A DNA stretch of 64,000 nucleotides from Shewanella donghaensis (GCF_007567505.1 NZ_CP041783.1:4774001-4838000), one strand, 5' to 3'; counted from the first letter of the stretch, positions 1-8,955 are shown. Translations and numbers: made by a program. The notes: generated by a model from the sequence alone, not told the origin.

Positions 1-1
1 A

Positions 2-187
2 TTAGCTTGGGCTGATAAGCTGGTGGAACTGAAAACCATTTGTCATTGTGGCCGTAAAGCCAACATGGTTGTTAGATTGGATCATAATGGTAAACCCATG
101 CGCGAAGGCGAGCAAGTTGCTATTGGCGGTAACGAAAGCTACGAGTCAGTTTGTCGTAAGCATTTTAGAGAATTTCTTTGGGACTAA
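2..187 (+). CDS. tdk: Thymidine kinase, C-terminal part (cut by window start)
   Basis: The open frame entering from the left edge encodes the last 61 residues of a type II thymidine kinase, which phosphorylates thymidine to dTMP in nucleoside salvage. The visible part contains the zinc-site half ICHCGRKANMV, the conserved EGEQVAIGGNESY segment that contacts the base, and the terminal VCRKHF. This arrangement matches the C-terminus of enterobacterial Tdk closely. The start and the P-loop lie outside the window. A strong terminator follows about 30 bases after the stop. Confidence 0.9.
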   Translation, partial: LAWADKLVELKTICHCGRKANMVVRLDHNGKPMREGEQVAIGGNESYESVCRKHFREFLWD

Positions 188-218
188 TTCGTTGCTGTTA
201 ACGAGTGACTCTTAAATA

Positions 219-256
219 AAAACAGCGCCTATATTGATTTATAGGCGCTGTTTTTG
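219..256 (+). terminator. Rho-independent terminator after tdk
   Basis: A perfect 12-bp stem (AACAGCGCCTAT with its complement) closes an 8-base loop and is followed by a T run. On the other strand it is preceded by A residues, so it can also terminate the convergent acyl-CoA dehydrogenase gene. Confidence 0.9.
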
Positions 257-293
257 TTTGAACTTGTTTTTGACAGTTACTTACAAAGCACCG

Positions 294-2084
294 TTAAAAA
301 TCTGCTTCATCAAAATTAGCAATATGCTTGCTACTTGCTTCAATTTGTTTTCTTAAACTACGAGTTTGGGTTCCCCAGTAGCTCATGTAAAACTGAGCCG
401 TTTTAAGTTTGCCTTTATAGAACTCAGTTTCTTCAGTGCCAGCATCCAATGCGGCTAACGAGGTTACTGCAATACGGGTCCACATCCACGCCAGCGTGGT
501 GATGCCAAATAGCTGCATGTAGGCCATAGAAGCTGCGCCAATAATATCTGGGTTAGTCGTGGCAGATTTGACAATAAAGCCAGTGGCTTTTTCTAAGTCG
601 CCAGCGGCATCCATTAAGCCTGCAATATAAGGCTGCATGTTTGAATTGGCGCTGTTTTCTTGGATGAGTTGTTTAACCATCCCTGACCACAATGTCAGTG
701 CAGCGCCTTTATCCGAGAGTAATTTACGGCCAACCAAATCTAACGCTTGCACGCCATTAGTGCCTTCATAAAGCATCGCAATACGAATATCGCGGACAAA
801 TTGCTCCATGCCCCATTCATTGATATAACCGTGACCGCCGTAAACCTGCTGTGCATCAACACAGGCTTTAAAGCCTTGGTCGGTGACAAAGCCTTTCACA
901 ATCGGGGTAAATAATGCGGCCAGCATTGAAGCTTGTTTAGCTTGTGCTGGATCGTTATGACGCTCTGCGGCATCAAGCCATAATGCTTGTTGACCCATTA
1001 GTGCACGGGTACCTTCATTGAAGGATTTTTGCGACAACAGCATTCTGCGCACATCACCATGGACAATAATCGAGTCAGCGGCTTGCTCAGGTTGCTTAAC
1101 ACCAGAAAGTGCCCGACCTTGAATACGGTCTTTGGCATAGACAAGTGCGTTTTGATAAGCGATATCAGAGACACCTAAGCCTTGAATACCGACACCTAAG
1201 CGCGCTTGATTCATCATAGTGAACATGGCTTTAAGACCTTGGTGGGGCGCACCGACTAATTCGCCAATAGCATTGTCAAACAACATCACACAAGTTGAGT
1301 TACCGTGAATCCCCATTTTATGCTCAAGACCTGTGGCGCTTAAACTATTCGCCTGACCTAAACTGCCATCATCATTTACCATGAATTTAGGTACTGCAAA
1401 TAAAGAGATGCCTTTTACGCCATCGGGAGCATCAGGTAACTTTGCTAATACAAGGTGGATAATATTTTCAGCAAGATCGTGGTCGCCTGATGAGATAAAT
1501 ATTTTCTCGCCGCTAATGGCAAACTGGCCATCTTCGGTAGGAATCGCTTTGGTGCGCAGTAGGGCTAAATCAGTACCTGCATGAGATTCTGTTAAATTCA
1601 TGGTGCCAGTCCATTCACCACTGACGAGTTTTTCGAGGTATTTTTGTTTCAGTGCATCACTGCCATGAACGTGAATAGCGGAGTAAGCGCCATGAGTCAG
1701 GCCTGGATACATGGCAAAGGCCATGTTGGTAGCGGTTTTCATTTCAGTGGCAAAAGTGCCAATGACTTCAGGTAAGCCTTGGCCACCATATTCAGGATCA
1801 CAGGTCAGCGTTGCCCAGCCATCATCGACGTATTTTTGATATGCCTCTTTAAAGCCCTTTGGGGTAATGACATTACCATCAACAAGTTTACAGCCTTCTA
1901 GATCACCTGTGGCATTCAGTGGCAGCATAATATCAGTCGTGAAATCAGCAACACCTTGTAAAATTGCATCGGTGAGTTCGGGATCAATTTCATCAAAACC
2001 TTGTAAATCAGTTTGCTGATAAATATTGAGTAACTCAGATAAAATGAATTGGTAATCTCTTAGGGGGGCTTGATAAATCGGCAT
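294..2084 (-). CDS. Acyl-CoA dehydrogenase, long DmdC-like family
   Basis: This 596-residue flavoprotein belongs to the long acyl-CoA dehydrogenases that carry an extra C-terminal domain. The group includes methylmercaptopropionyl-CoA dehydrogenase DmdC and several medium/long-chain enzymes. It should oxidise an acyl-CoA to the 2-enoyl-CoA with FAD, passing electrons to ETF. Visible marks are the N-terminal PIYQAPLRD typical of this group, the FAD/substrate loop MNLTESHAGTDL, and the active-site segment MLYEGTNGVQALDLVGRKLL, whose Glu is the likely catalytic base. The length fits the family and is about 200 residues longer than ordinary acyl-CoA dehydrogenases. The gene stands alone and the substrate cannot be read from the sequence. 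DMSP-pathway partners are not present nearby, so I do not call it dmdC. Confidence 0.85.
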   Translation of the reverse strand: MPIYQAPLRDYQFILSELLNIYQQTDLQGFDEIDPELTDAILQGVADFTTDIMLPLNATGDLEGCKLVDGNVITPKGFKEAYQKYVDDGWATLTCDPEYGGQGLPEVIGTFATEMKTATNMAFAMYPGLTHGAYSAIHVHGSDALKQKYLEKLVSGEWTGTMNLTESHAGTDLALLRTKAIPTEDGQFAISGEKIFISSGDHDLAENIIHLVLAKLPDAPDGVKGISLFAVPKFMVNDDGSLGQANSLSATGLEHKMGIHGNSTCVMLFDNAIGELVGAPHQGLKAMFTMMNQARLGVGIQGLGVSDIAYQNALVYAKDRIQGRALSGVKQPEQAADSIIVHGDVRRMLLSQKSFNEGTRALMGQQALWLDAAERHNDPAQAKQASMLAALFTPIVKGFVTDQGFKACVDAQQVYGGHGYINEWGMEQFVRDIRIAMLYEGTNGVQALDLVGRKLLSDKGAALTLWSGMVKQLIQENSANSNMQPYIAGLMDAAGDLEKATGFIVKSATTNPDIIGAASMAYMQLFGITTLAWMWTRIAVTSLAALDAGTEETEFYKGKLKTAQFYMSYWGTQTRSLRKQIEASSKHIANFDEADF

Positions 2085-2243
2085 AATAGAATCCTTTATT
2101 ATGTCACTTTTTGCCGATTATTTAAGTTAATAAGCTGACAAAAATGATGACTGACTATCGAACAGTGACTTAACCATAACGAAATTGGAGTAAAAACTCA
2201 GTATTTTTTTTAATTGATTTATTTCTCCCTTGTCACAGGGCTT

Positions 2244-3140
2244 TTACACTAGGATCTGATGCTTTTCCCAGAATGTAAAAGCGGCATCTAATACTAATTG
2301 TGGCGCTTCGACTTGTGGATAATGACCGATGTTTTTAAGCTGCACAGTATCTGAGTTCGGGATCAGCTCTTTATAACGTTGCAGCATGGCTAGGCCTGAA
2401 ATGGGGTCATCTTCGCCATTGATAAAGCACATCGGTTTATCAAATGTCGTAAGTGCGCCAACCCATCGTTCACGGTTATTTTTTCGCTCAGTCATATAAC
2501 GTATCAATTTATGAAAAATACGATCGCCATGATTATGTTGGATCAACTGCCAGTACTTTTTTAGCTCGATATCATCAATGGTGACAGTGCAGATTTTATC
2601 GAAGTTTTTCTTAAATGCTTTGTAGCTCATTGCTTTAGCGATTAAAAAACCCATAGGGCTCAATAATAGTTTTTGAATGAGAATAGGTTGGATCACTTCA
2701 GGAAAAATGCCGCCATTCAGTAAAATTGTACTGTGTATCTTAGCATTACTGTTACCTTCAGCTTGTTGCTGTCTTGCTAATAATTCTTGGGCAACCGTGT
2801 CGCCGTAATCATGGGATAAAATATGGTAATCAGTGACAGATAATGAGGCTAAAACATCTTCAATGAGATCTGCTTGTTTAGCAAAAGAGTAGGGGAAGTC
2901 GGTGGGTTTGTCTGAGTAACCGAAGCCAATCATATCGAGGGTAATAACGTGAAAATGTGCTGTTAATGTGTCCCAAATAGGCTGCCAATCATAACTGCTG
3001 GTGGGAAAACCATGAATGAGTAACAGTGTTGGATTGTTGAGTTTGCCGGCTTGTTTTACAAAGACCTTATTTGCAAATCCTTCAGCAAAAACATGATGAT
3101 GAAAATAACCTTCCTTCAACCACTTAGTCAACTTTTCCAT
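2244..3140 (-). CDS. Alpha/beta-fold hydrolase, haloalkane dehalogenase/epoxide hydrolase-like
   Basis: The 298-residue protein has the oxyanion-hole motif LLIHGFPTSSYDW near the N-terminus. The nucleophile elbow is SHDYGD, with Asp at residue 111 where esterases have Ser. A probable acid lies in FINGEDDP and the catalytic His is in NIGHYPQVEAP near the C-terminus. An Asp nucleophile places it with haloalkane dehalogenases and soluble epoxide hydrolases rather than esterases. There is no signal peptide, so it is cytoplasmic. The long intergenic regions on both sides indicate a single-gene unit. The natural substrate is unknown. Confidence 0.8.
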   Translation of the reverse strand: MEKLTKWLKEGYFHHHVFAEGFANKVFVKQAGKLNNPTLLLIHGFPTSSYDWQPIWDTLTAHFHVITLDMIGFGYSDKPTDFPYSFAKQADLIEDVLASLSVTDYHILSHDYGDTVAQELLARQQQAEGNSNAKIHSTILLNGGIFPEVIQPILIQKLLLSPMGFLIAKAMSYKAFKKNFDKICTVTIDDIELKKYWQLIQHNHGDRIFHKLIRYMTERKNNRERWVGALTTFDKPMCFINGEDDPISGLAMLQRYKELIPNSDTVQLKNIGHYPQVEAPQLVLDAAFTFWEKHQILV

Positions 3141-3432
3141 TCGTCCCCATTTATTTTATTTTTTATTGGTATTTGTATCGATTTAATAAATTAACCTGAT
3201 TAAACCTGTTTGTAAAATATCCTTGATAGGGCATTAACTAAAACTTATGGCTGATGCGATTTTGAGTATTTCAGTGATAACAGGACTTCTGAATTAACGC
3301 GACTAAAGTGAGATAACGCAGACTAAATAATTGTAGAGTTGTGAACTGTTTTGGGGGTTAACTCGGTCTACACTCATAAGATGCAATTAAGTATCAATAA
3401 TGATTAACGTGAAACAATTAAAGGATTAACCC

Positions 3433-3954
3433 ATGCTTTCAGTAATTCGAAAAATAACCCGTGGATTTATCATTATGCTAGGCCTGTTTACTTTTGTTAT
3501 GTCTGCCAACATCAGCGCTGAACAAGCACCGCCTAAATTCTCTAAAGCTAATGATTTTACGCTTAATGATGCCAGTGGAACCCCTTGGTCATTAAAGGCT
3601 ATGGCAGGCAAACCGGTCGTGATTCACTTTTGGGCAACCTGGTGTCCATATTGTAAAAAGCTTCAACCTGGTTTAGAAAGAATTCGCATCGCGAATCAAG
3701 ACACAGACTTACAGATGATCGCCATTAGCTTTAACGAAGATGAAGCTGCAACGCCTGCTAAAGTGCTAACCGATCGTGGCATTGGCATGAAAACACTAAT
3801 AGAAGGTGATAAGGTTGCGCAATTATATGGTGTAAAAGGCACGCCTACGACGGTATTCATTAATCGTGCTGGTGACATTGTGTGGGTATCGCAAATCTCA
3901 GATCCTGACTCGCCTAAGTTAACCCAAGCTGTGGAATATCTTTTAAGTGAATAA
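3433..3954 (+). CDS. Periplasmic thioredoxin-like protein (TlpA/ResA type)
   Basis: This is a 173-residue protein with an N-terminal signal or anchor (about residues 1-30). A thioredoxin fold follows, with the redox motif CPYC at residues 71-74 in the context HFWATWCPYCKKLQPGL and the cis-proline loop GTPTTVF. Such proteins reduce or exchange disulfides in exported substrates, often apocytochromes or other cysteine proteins. An AAGGA ribosome-binding site lies just upstream of the ATG. It is transcribed alone, with no cytochrome maturation genes beside it, so the client is unknown. Confidence 0.85.
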   Translation: MLSVIRKITRGFIIMLGLFTFVMSANISAEQAPPKFSKANDFTLNDASGTPWSLKAMAGKPVVIHFWATWCPYCKKLQPGLERIRIANQDTDLQMIAISFNEDEAATPAKVLTDRGIGMKTLIEGDKVAQLYGVKGTPTTVFINRAGDIVWVSQISDPDSPKLTQAVEYLLSE

Positions 3955-4032
3955 AGCAGATTGAACTCATTTTTATAACGGATGTTATTAATTGATGCTA
4001 TTAACAGCTGCTAGCCAAACTATTAGCAGCAA

Positions 4033-4097
4033 GTGCTTATAAAAAGTGCTTATAAACATGTTTATAAAAAGAGCTTATAAAAAGAACTTATAAAAAA
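4033..4097. repeat. Five degenerate 12-14-bp tandem repeats
   Basis: Five head-to-tail copies of a unit like GTGCTTATAAAAA occur at 4033-4045, 4046-4057, 4058-4070, 4071-4083 and 4084-4097. They run directly into the following terminator hairpin. No coding role is visible. Confidence 0.85.
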
Positions 4098-4143
4098 GGC
4101 GCTATCTTTTACTCGTCATTAAGTAATCGATAGCGCCTTTTTA
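4092..4143. terminator. Bidirectional terminator between the thioredoxin-like and radical SAM genes
   Basis: The arms AAAAAGGCGCTATC and GATAGCGCCTTTTT form a 14-bp stem around a 22-base loop. A-rich and T-rich flanks allow termination on both strands of these convergent genes. Confidence 0.85.
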
Positions 4144-4159
4144 AAAGTAAATTAAATCG

Positions 4160-5500
4160 TTAACTCGCAGAGCAAGTCGCTGTTTCAATGTTCGTTGGCA
4201 TTTCACCGTGAACCGATAAAGGCAAATCACGAGCCTGTTCACGTAAATAATCCATACCCGCAAGGAAGCCTGAAAACATTTTCAAAGCAATGAACTGTCC
4301 TTCAGTTGTCGTGCGGTAGTTGTTGCCTTCTTTCTTAATCGCGCCAGCCGCATGCAGGTAACTCATTTCTAATGGGAATGCCTGCCATAAGGTTTTACCA
4401 GTGTGAGCTTTGAATTGTTGGCTATCTAATACGCCGTGACCCATCATCATCATTAAGTGATGCTGAATAAGCGCTTTTTGTTCTAATGGCTTGGTATAGC
4501 AGGTACCGCTATGTCCCGTATTGATTCTTTCAATGTAGTTTGGAATATCAAAGCTAGAAATATTAAATTGCTCACCAAAACGGCCAAATGCACCAGAACC
4601 GACCCCGAAGCAATCTTCACCATCGAGGACATATTTATTCTCAACCGGTTGACCGAAATTACGGCTGAAGGTCCACGGGAATTCCATAATATACTTATCA
4701 CCCAAGGCCTGTTTAACCGCTAAAAATTGTGGCCAAAGGTCATTGGGTTCACCAGCAAGAACACCAGCCTTTTTACGGTTTTTTCCGATACCGATAGTCA
4801 GCGGGTAAGTGGTGATTTGGTCTGGGCTTAAACGAATGGTTTGCTCAAGATCCCAAGCTATTGAATCAGGTGTTTGCTGCTTAAAACCATACATCATGTC
4901 AAGGTTAACGGTTGGGATAACCTCAATAGCACGGCTGACATATTCAGCTTGCTGTAAACCAGAACCAAACTTTTCGAAGCGGCCGCTGGCTTTTAAAATG
5001 CTGTCGTCAAAACTTTGCACGCCAATTGACATTCTGTCGACCAAGCCTTTAAGTAAATGTGGGTTACCTTCTTTAAAGTAGATAGGGTCACTTTCACACG
5101 AGACTTCACGAATGTTGGTAATGCTTTTGATCATCTCGATGGTTTTAATCAACTCATCTTCTAAAATGGTCGTGGTGCCGCCGCCAATATAAACGCGGTT
5201 AAAGGTATAGCCTTTGGCAATAACTTCTCTAATCTCTTTTCTCAACGCCTTGAAATAGTCTCTGGCAATGCCTTCTACAAACTTAATTTTATGGAATGAA
5301 CAGAAGCGGCATAATGTCTGACAAAAAGGAATATGAATATAAAGGGTCTCAATTGGCGCTTCTGGAATATATTCTTTTTCTTGCAGATTTAATGCGACCG
5401 CATCTTTTAAGCTTAATGAGCTTTTAATTGTTTGCCCCATAACCCAGTCGAGGCTATTAGTAGCAAGGTTTAACCTTGTGGTTGAGAGTGTTTGTTTCAT
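4160..5500 (-). CDS. Radical SAM protein of the HemN / coproporphyrinogen dehydrogenase-like family
   Basis: The protein has the radical SAM cluster motif CxxxCxxC at residues 60, 64 and 67 (PFCQTLCRFCSF), preceded by the HemN-type LYIHIPFC. The SAM-binding GGG follows in VYIGGGTTT, and the C-terminal region resembles the HemN tail. Family members act in anaerobic haem synthesis (HemN), as haem chaperones (HemW) or in haem breakdown (ChuW/HutW). The sequence alone does not decide between them, and no hut genes are adjacent. I chose the ATG at 5500 because GAGG lies 8 bases upstream. An in-frame ATG 8 codons earlier has no such site. A near-FNR site lies about 130 bases upstream of the start. 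Confidence 0.75.
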   Translation of the reverse strand: MKQTLSTTRLNLATNSLDWVMGQTIKSSLSLKDAVALNLQEKEYIPEAPIETLYIHIPFCQTLCRFCSFHKIKFVEGIARDYFKALRKEIREVIAKGYTFNRVYIGGGTTTILEDELIKTIEMIKSITNIREVSCESDPIYFKEGNPHLLKGLVDRMSIGVQSFDDSILKASGRFEKFGSGLQQAEYVSRAIEVIPTVNLDMMYGFKQQTPDSIAWDLEQTIRLSPDQITTYPLTIGIGKNRKKAGVLAGEPNDLWPQFLAVKQALGDKYIMEFPWTFSRNFGQPVENKYVLDGEDCFGVGSGAFGRFGEQFNISSFDIPNYIERINTGHSGTCYTKPLEQKALIQHHLMMMMGHGVLDSQQFKAHTGKTLWQAFPLEMSYLHAAGAIKKEGNNYRTTTEGQFIALKMFSGFLAGMDYLREQARDLPLSVHGEMPTNIETATCSAS

Positions 5501-5979
5501 TGATGCCCTCATTAGCTTAATCATATTTAATTGATATCAGCGTAATGCAGACAAATCCCTCAAACTGTCGGTTCAAGCATAAATATACAAATAGCTACAA
5601 ATAGAAGGCACTTTTGTTACTAAAATTTGATGTTTATCACTGCCTTATTTCATCTGTTGGCTTTTTAATCTCAAAGGTTTGTTGATTTTAGTTTTACTTT
5701 TTGGCAGGGAGTGCTCATATCATCATCAACTCAAGCTACATCTTGAATTAGTAATATTGAATTAATACGGTGGTAATACTGTTGAGGTGGTTTTTTAATC
5801 ACCAAAACTTGGCCTAGATCGCTTTTTATTCGTTTCGATTTAGCGTACATTACCTTCTCTATTGTATTTAATTATGAACTCTCTATTTTTATTTGCGTGC
5901 TATTACTGCTTTTTATAACAAATATTGAAGCAGCCTATTAAAGCTAAATAATGAATAAGGGTCTCGAAAGGGTATAGCT
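5501..5979. other. Intergenic region between divergent genes
   Basis: About 480 bases separate the radical SAM gene (minus) from the DUF1097 gene (plus). Apart from the near-FNR site at 5627-5640 it is AT-rich with no open frame of note, and presumably holds both promoters. Confidence 0.5.
5627..5640. promoter_or_regulatory. Candidate FNR/CRP-type site
   Basis: TTGAT-GTTT-ATCAC differs from the FNR consensus TTGAT-N4-ATCAA in one position, and read as TTTGA-N6-TCACT it also approaches the CRP site. It lies upstream of a HemN-like gene, whose relatives are commonly induced without oxygen. Confidence 0.45.
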
Positions 5980-6495
5980 ATGGAAAATCGTTGGCAGATA
6001 GCCATTTCAGCAGGGCTTTTAGCTGGATTATGGGCAGGTGTGGCAGATGTATTTCATTTAGTGACTTGGATTGGATTTCTAAGTTGTAGCACTTTTTTTG
6101 CTCAAACAGAATCTGGCATAAAAGGCATGTTTATGGCCATGAGCACTAATTTATCTGGCGTATTCTGGGGTTGGCTGATTATTTCTGGCAGTAGTTTTTT
6201 CGTGTCACCATTATTAGGCTATACCTTTACCGGGATTGCTACAGCGGCTATGTGTTTGCAGGCAAGTTATAAAAAGCTCGCTTTTATCCCCGGTGCGTTT
6301 ATTGGTTGTTGTATCACTTTTGCCATGGGAGCGGATATCGCTGCGATTATCCCACCATTACTCATGGGTGCGGTATTAGGTTACAGTATGAGCTTATTAA
6401 CGGCTCAGTTGATTAGCATTACCCCTAAATTTCAAGGGTTGTTTTCAAGTAGTAATGCAGCTGACGTTGCTGAAAATGAAGCTAAAGAGCTATGA
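5980..6495 (+). CDS. DUF1097 inner-membrane protein (YcdZ-like)
   Basis: The 171-residue protein consists almost wholly of hydrophobic helices (about five predicted) separated by Gly-rich turns, in the pattern of the DUF1097 family that includes E. coli YcdZ. Function in this family is not established. A transport or channel role is only a guess from the membrane topology. The start is the first ATG after a weak AGGG-containing leader. Confidence 0.7.
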   Translation: MENRWQIAISAGLLAGLWAGVADVFHLVTWIGFLSCSTFFAQTESGIKGMFMAMSTNLSGVFWGWLIISGSSFFVSPLLGYTFTGIATAAMCLQASYKKLAFIPGAFIGCCITFAMGADIAAIIPPLLMGAVLGYSMSLLTAQLISITPKFQGLFSSSNAADVAENEAKEL

Positions 6496-6622
6496 AACTG
6501 TTATTAAAAATGATGATTTTCACTAAATAATTGATCCGTTAGCGCTGTCATCATCAATTCGTTTTACTCTAATATACAAAGTCGCTAGCATGGCGGCTTT
6601 TACATATCTAGCCAGGTAAAAC

Positions 6623-7012
6623 ATGAGAACTATCCTCCTTCTAATTGCATTGACTACGTTAATGAGTTCATCTGTAATTGCTGCACCACAAGTCGGTTTC
6701 ATGGTCGGTAGCGACTCAGGTATTAATGTCAAAATAGACGATTATAAAATCGGTGTCGGTTTTGACAACCTCTCTTTTACCATGGATAAAACCTTTAATT
6801 TTAAAGGTAACCCAAATTTTTATTGGGGTGTTGGCGGTAAAATTGCTGATTCGAACAAAGATGATGTGCAATTAGGTGCGAGAGCAGTATTTGGTGCTCA
6901 TACTCGGGTTGAACAATTTACTTTCTTTATTGAAGCGCAACCGACTTTGTATCTGTTGTCTGATGTGAAAGTTGAATTAGAAGCCATTGGTGGAGTGAGA
7001 TACCACTTCTAG
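6623..7012 (+). CDS. Small predicted outer-membrane beta-barrel protein
   Basis: This 129-residue protein begins with a clear Sec signal peptide (MRTILLLIALTTLMSSSVIA, cut likely after VIA-AP). The mature part of about 108 residues alternates polar and hydrophobic residues in short strands and ends in YHF. A C-terminal aromatic residue is the usual BAM recognition signal of outer-membrane barrels. I do not recognise the family. A terminator follows at 7076-7102. Confidence 0.6.
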   Translation: MRTILLLIALTTLMSSSVIAAPQVGFMVGSDSGINVKIDDYKIGVGFDNLSFTMDKTFNFKGNPNFYWGVGGKIADSNKDDVQLGARAVFGAHTRVEQFTFFIEAQPTLYLLSDVKVELEAIGGVRYHF

Positions 7013-7020
7013 GTTCGATT

Positions 7021-7047
7021 GATTACAACCTGACGGTTGCTAAAGTC
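7021..7047 (+). repeat. Partial copy of the 6.9-11.3 kb repeat family
   Basis: The opening segment GATTACAACCTGACGGTTGC plus CTAAAGTC is the same as the start of the fuller copies at 7939 and 8956, but the rest of the element is missing and is replaced by a terminator. Confidence 0.8.
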
Positions 7048-7075
7048 ATGGGTTTTCACCCGCAGAGGCTGAATT

Positions 7076-7102
7076 AGGGAATACATTGGTATTCCCTTTT
7101 TT
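7076..7102 (+). terminator. Terminator after the small outer-membrane protein gene
   Basis: The stem AGGGAATAC with its complement around ATTG is followed by TTTTTT. Confidence 0.85.
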
Positions 7103-7164
7103 GTGGCTGAATTTTGATGTCATCTTGGTATATGCCTACAGGATTACTTGACCACATCAGTTTC

Positions 7165-7345
7165 GCTACATTTAAAATCAAGGTCGTGGCGTTTCGCCAC
7201 ATTAAGTCTACGTCGTGGGTTATCCACCCACACCCGACCAAGAGGGGAAACAGCAGTAATCCCATGCCGGTGGAAGTGTTAAACCCCATGCTTAACGAAT
7301 ACGTTCACTTCCAATGCAGAACGTTTAATCAGCAGTTTCAATTGG
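7165..7345 (+). repeat. Diverged copy of the repeat family, upstream of the FKBP gene
   Basis: The stretch holds a GTGGCGTTTCGCCAC hairpin, then GTGGGTTATCCACCCAC and ACCCGACCAAGAGGGGAAAC as in the other copies, and ends near a CACTTCCAATGCAG segment similar to the right ends elsewhere. It lacks the CCCCCTCTTGG arm of the main stem. An open frame crossing it (7114-7548) is a by-product of the repeat. Confidence 0.75.
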
Positions 7346-7525
7346 AGTTATGGTTAAGGTTACTCTGCCACAGTTATTATTGGGTGAGCAGAGCATTATC
7401 TCGACTCACCGAGATCGTCCATATATGGCCATGTTATTTATGGATTCTATTAGTTATTTTTAGCATCAGGATAATGCCGGTTTGCTGTTATCATATCGGC
7501 ATTATTTTTATAGAAAGGCATTCGT

Positions 7526-7870
7526 ATGACCTCCCTTGCAGAACTTAATATTACCGACATCACGGTTGGTGAAGGCAAAGCCGCAGAAAAAGGTGCACTA
7601 ATCACCTGTAAATATACCGGTAAATTAGCCGATGGCAGCGTATTTGATAGTTCAGAAGCATTTCAAGTGGTGATCAGCGCTAAACGTGTTATCAAAGGTT
7701 GGTATCAAGGTATTATTGGCGACAACCCAATGAAGGTAGGCGGAACACGCCAACTGTCAGTTCCTGCTCATCTTGGTTACGGCGAGCGCAAAATTGGCGA
7801 TAAAATCCCGCCTAATTCTGATTTATTCTTTGAAATTGAATTATTAGAAGTGTTAACCCGTGATGATTAA
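7526..7870 (+). CDS. FKBP-type peptidyl-prolyl cis-trans isomerase
   Basis: The 114-residue single-domain FKBP has the conserved order VTCKYTGKL-like strand (ITCKYTGKLADGSVFDSS), VIKGWYQGI, MKVGGTRQLSVPAHLGYGER and IPPNSDLFFEIELLEV. These are the binding-pocket and catalytic segments of small cytoplasmic FKBPs, which speed proline isomerisation during folding. No signal peptide is present. AAAGG lies 8 bases before the ATG. It sits between two copies of the local repeat family but its base composition is ordinary, so it looks like a resident gene. Confidence 0.9.
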   Translation: MTSLAELNITDITVGEGKAAEKGALITCKYTGKLADGSVFDSSEAFQVVISAKRVIKGWYQGIIGDNPMKVGGTRQLSVPAHLGYGERKIGDKIPPNSDLFFEIELLEVLTRDD

Positions 7871-7938
7871 TATCAGCACGTTTAACTGCTGATATTAATC
7901 AGCGGCATTGTAGCGATTGGATTAGTTTACTTTGATTT

Positions 7939-8216
7939 GATTACAACCTGACGGTTGCTAAAGTCGTGGGTTATCCACCCACACCCGACCAAGAGGGGAA
8001 ACAACAGCAATCCCCCTCTTGGATCACCCATGCTGCTCCGGCGAAGTTGTCACCTTCGGTCTTATTCGAAAAATAGCTGACGCTTTCGATAGGCCATCCA
8101 TGGCCAAACGAAAGCTAGCCAGACATCCATGTCTGGCTCACGCTATTTTCTCCAACGCCCTCAGCAACTTCCAACGGAGATCATTGAATCAGCAGGTGAA
8201 ATTGGAGATTTTCTAA
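7939..8216 (+). repeat. Hairpin-rich repeat element, long copy
   Basis: This copy is about 270 bp. It starts GATTACAACCTGACGGTTGC and then carries successive dyads: GTGGGT-TATCC-ACCCAC, CCAAGAGGGG with CCCCCTCTTGG, GGCCATCCATGGCC, and CCAGACATCCATGTCTGG. It closes with CAACTTCCAACGGAGATCA. Its first 100 bases are nearly identical to the copy at 8956. The dense dyads suggest an element that works as folded DNA or RNA. A 65-codon open frame inside is not credible as a gene. Confidence 0.85.
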
Positions 8217-8267
8217 TTAGTTTACTCTAATGTGAATATTCTATAGTCTTATCATATTGTTAAGTTT

Positions 8268-8822
8268 ATGAAGCAAAGGATATGGTTCAAACTTATGCTT
8301 AAAAGATTAATTATCATGTTAGTGCTGATTGCCTCCAGTGATTTACTTGCTAATGAATGTGAACTTTTGCTAAAAAGCAAAATTCAAAATGAATTAGCTT
8401 TTACATATGAAGAGTTCGATCAAACTGAGAATAACGGTTTTCGTCCACTTGAGAAGATGTTTTGCTTTAAAGAAGCTGCTGAACTTTTAGAGTTATATAT
8501 CATTGCTAATCAATCCCAAAAAAGTTCTTTAAGGTGGCATCTAGCGCAAATGAAAGCCTTTAATGGTGAATATGAAGCTGCAATTGTTTATGCAAACTCT
8601 GTCATCGATATTGAGGAAAATTTGGATGATTTTCCTTTAATGTGGAATGACTTTGTGAATGCGAATATTGCATTTTTAATGCGAGATAAAGAAGCTCTTA
8701 TTAAGTACAGAGACAAAATATCGACGGGGAAAAATTTCAAGCCAAATGAGCTTAATCTACTTTATGTCGAAAAATTATTAGTTGGCTTTGATTCAACATA
8801 TCAGCAAGCTCTTTATGATTAA
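8268..8822 (+). CDS. Hypothetical secreted helical protein
   Basis: The product is 184 residues and I do not recognise it. It has a hydrophobic N-terminal signal (RLIIMLVLIASSDLLANEC) and then an alpha-helical region. Part of that region (RWHLAQMKAFNGEYEAAIVYANSVI) resembles a single TPR-like helix pair. Either the ATG at 8268 or the one at 8295 could be used, and the signal peptide is intact from both. The gene is markedly AT-rich compared with the flanking core genes. It lies between repeat copies ending at 8216 and starting near 8829, which suggests acquisition. Confidence 0.55.
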   Translation: MKQRIWFKLMLKRLIIMLVLIASSDLLANECELLLKSKIQNELAFTYEEFDQTENNGFRPLEKMFCFKEAAELLELYIIANQSQKSSLRWHLAQMKAFNGEYEAAIVYANSVIDIEENLDDFPLMWNDFVNANIAFLMRDKEALIKYRDKISTGKNFKPNELNLLYVEKLLVGFDSTYQQALYD

Positions 8823-8828
8823 TGCAAT

Positions 8829-8890
8829 GGCTTGCCTCCATCACGTAAATTAGCTTAACGCATTCAGACACTTCCAACGGAGGTTATCTA
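8829..8890 (+). repeat. Right-end fragment of the repeat family
   Basis: GCCTCCATCACGTAAATTAG through CACTTCCAACGGAGGTTAT repeats the right end of the copy that finishes at 9208 almost base for base, without the left part. Confidence 0.85.
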
Positions 8891-8955
8891 GTCTAATTCG
8901 ACAGTGACATCCTCGTTATTTTTCCTTTTTTAGTGGCTGATTTTTTGATTGAATT

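Noticed and set aside
7114..7548. Open frame of 144 codons before the FKBP gene
   Set aside because: It crosses repeat sequence, overlaps the FKBP start, and its translation has no low-complexity-free or family-like region. It is a by-product of the repeat.
8019..8216. 65-codon open frame inside the long repeat copy
   Set aside because: It follows the palindromes of the element, and the same region in the other copies is not open in this frame.
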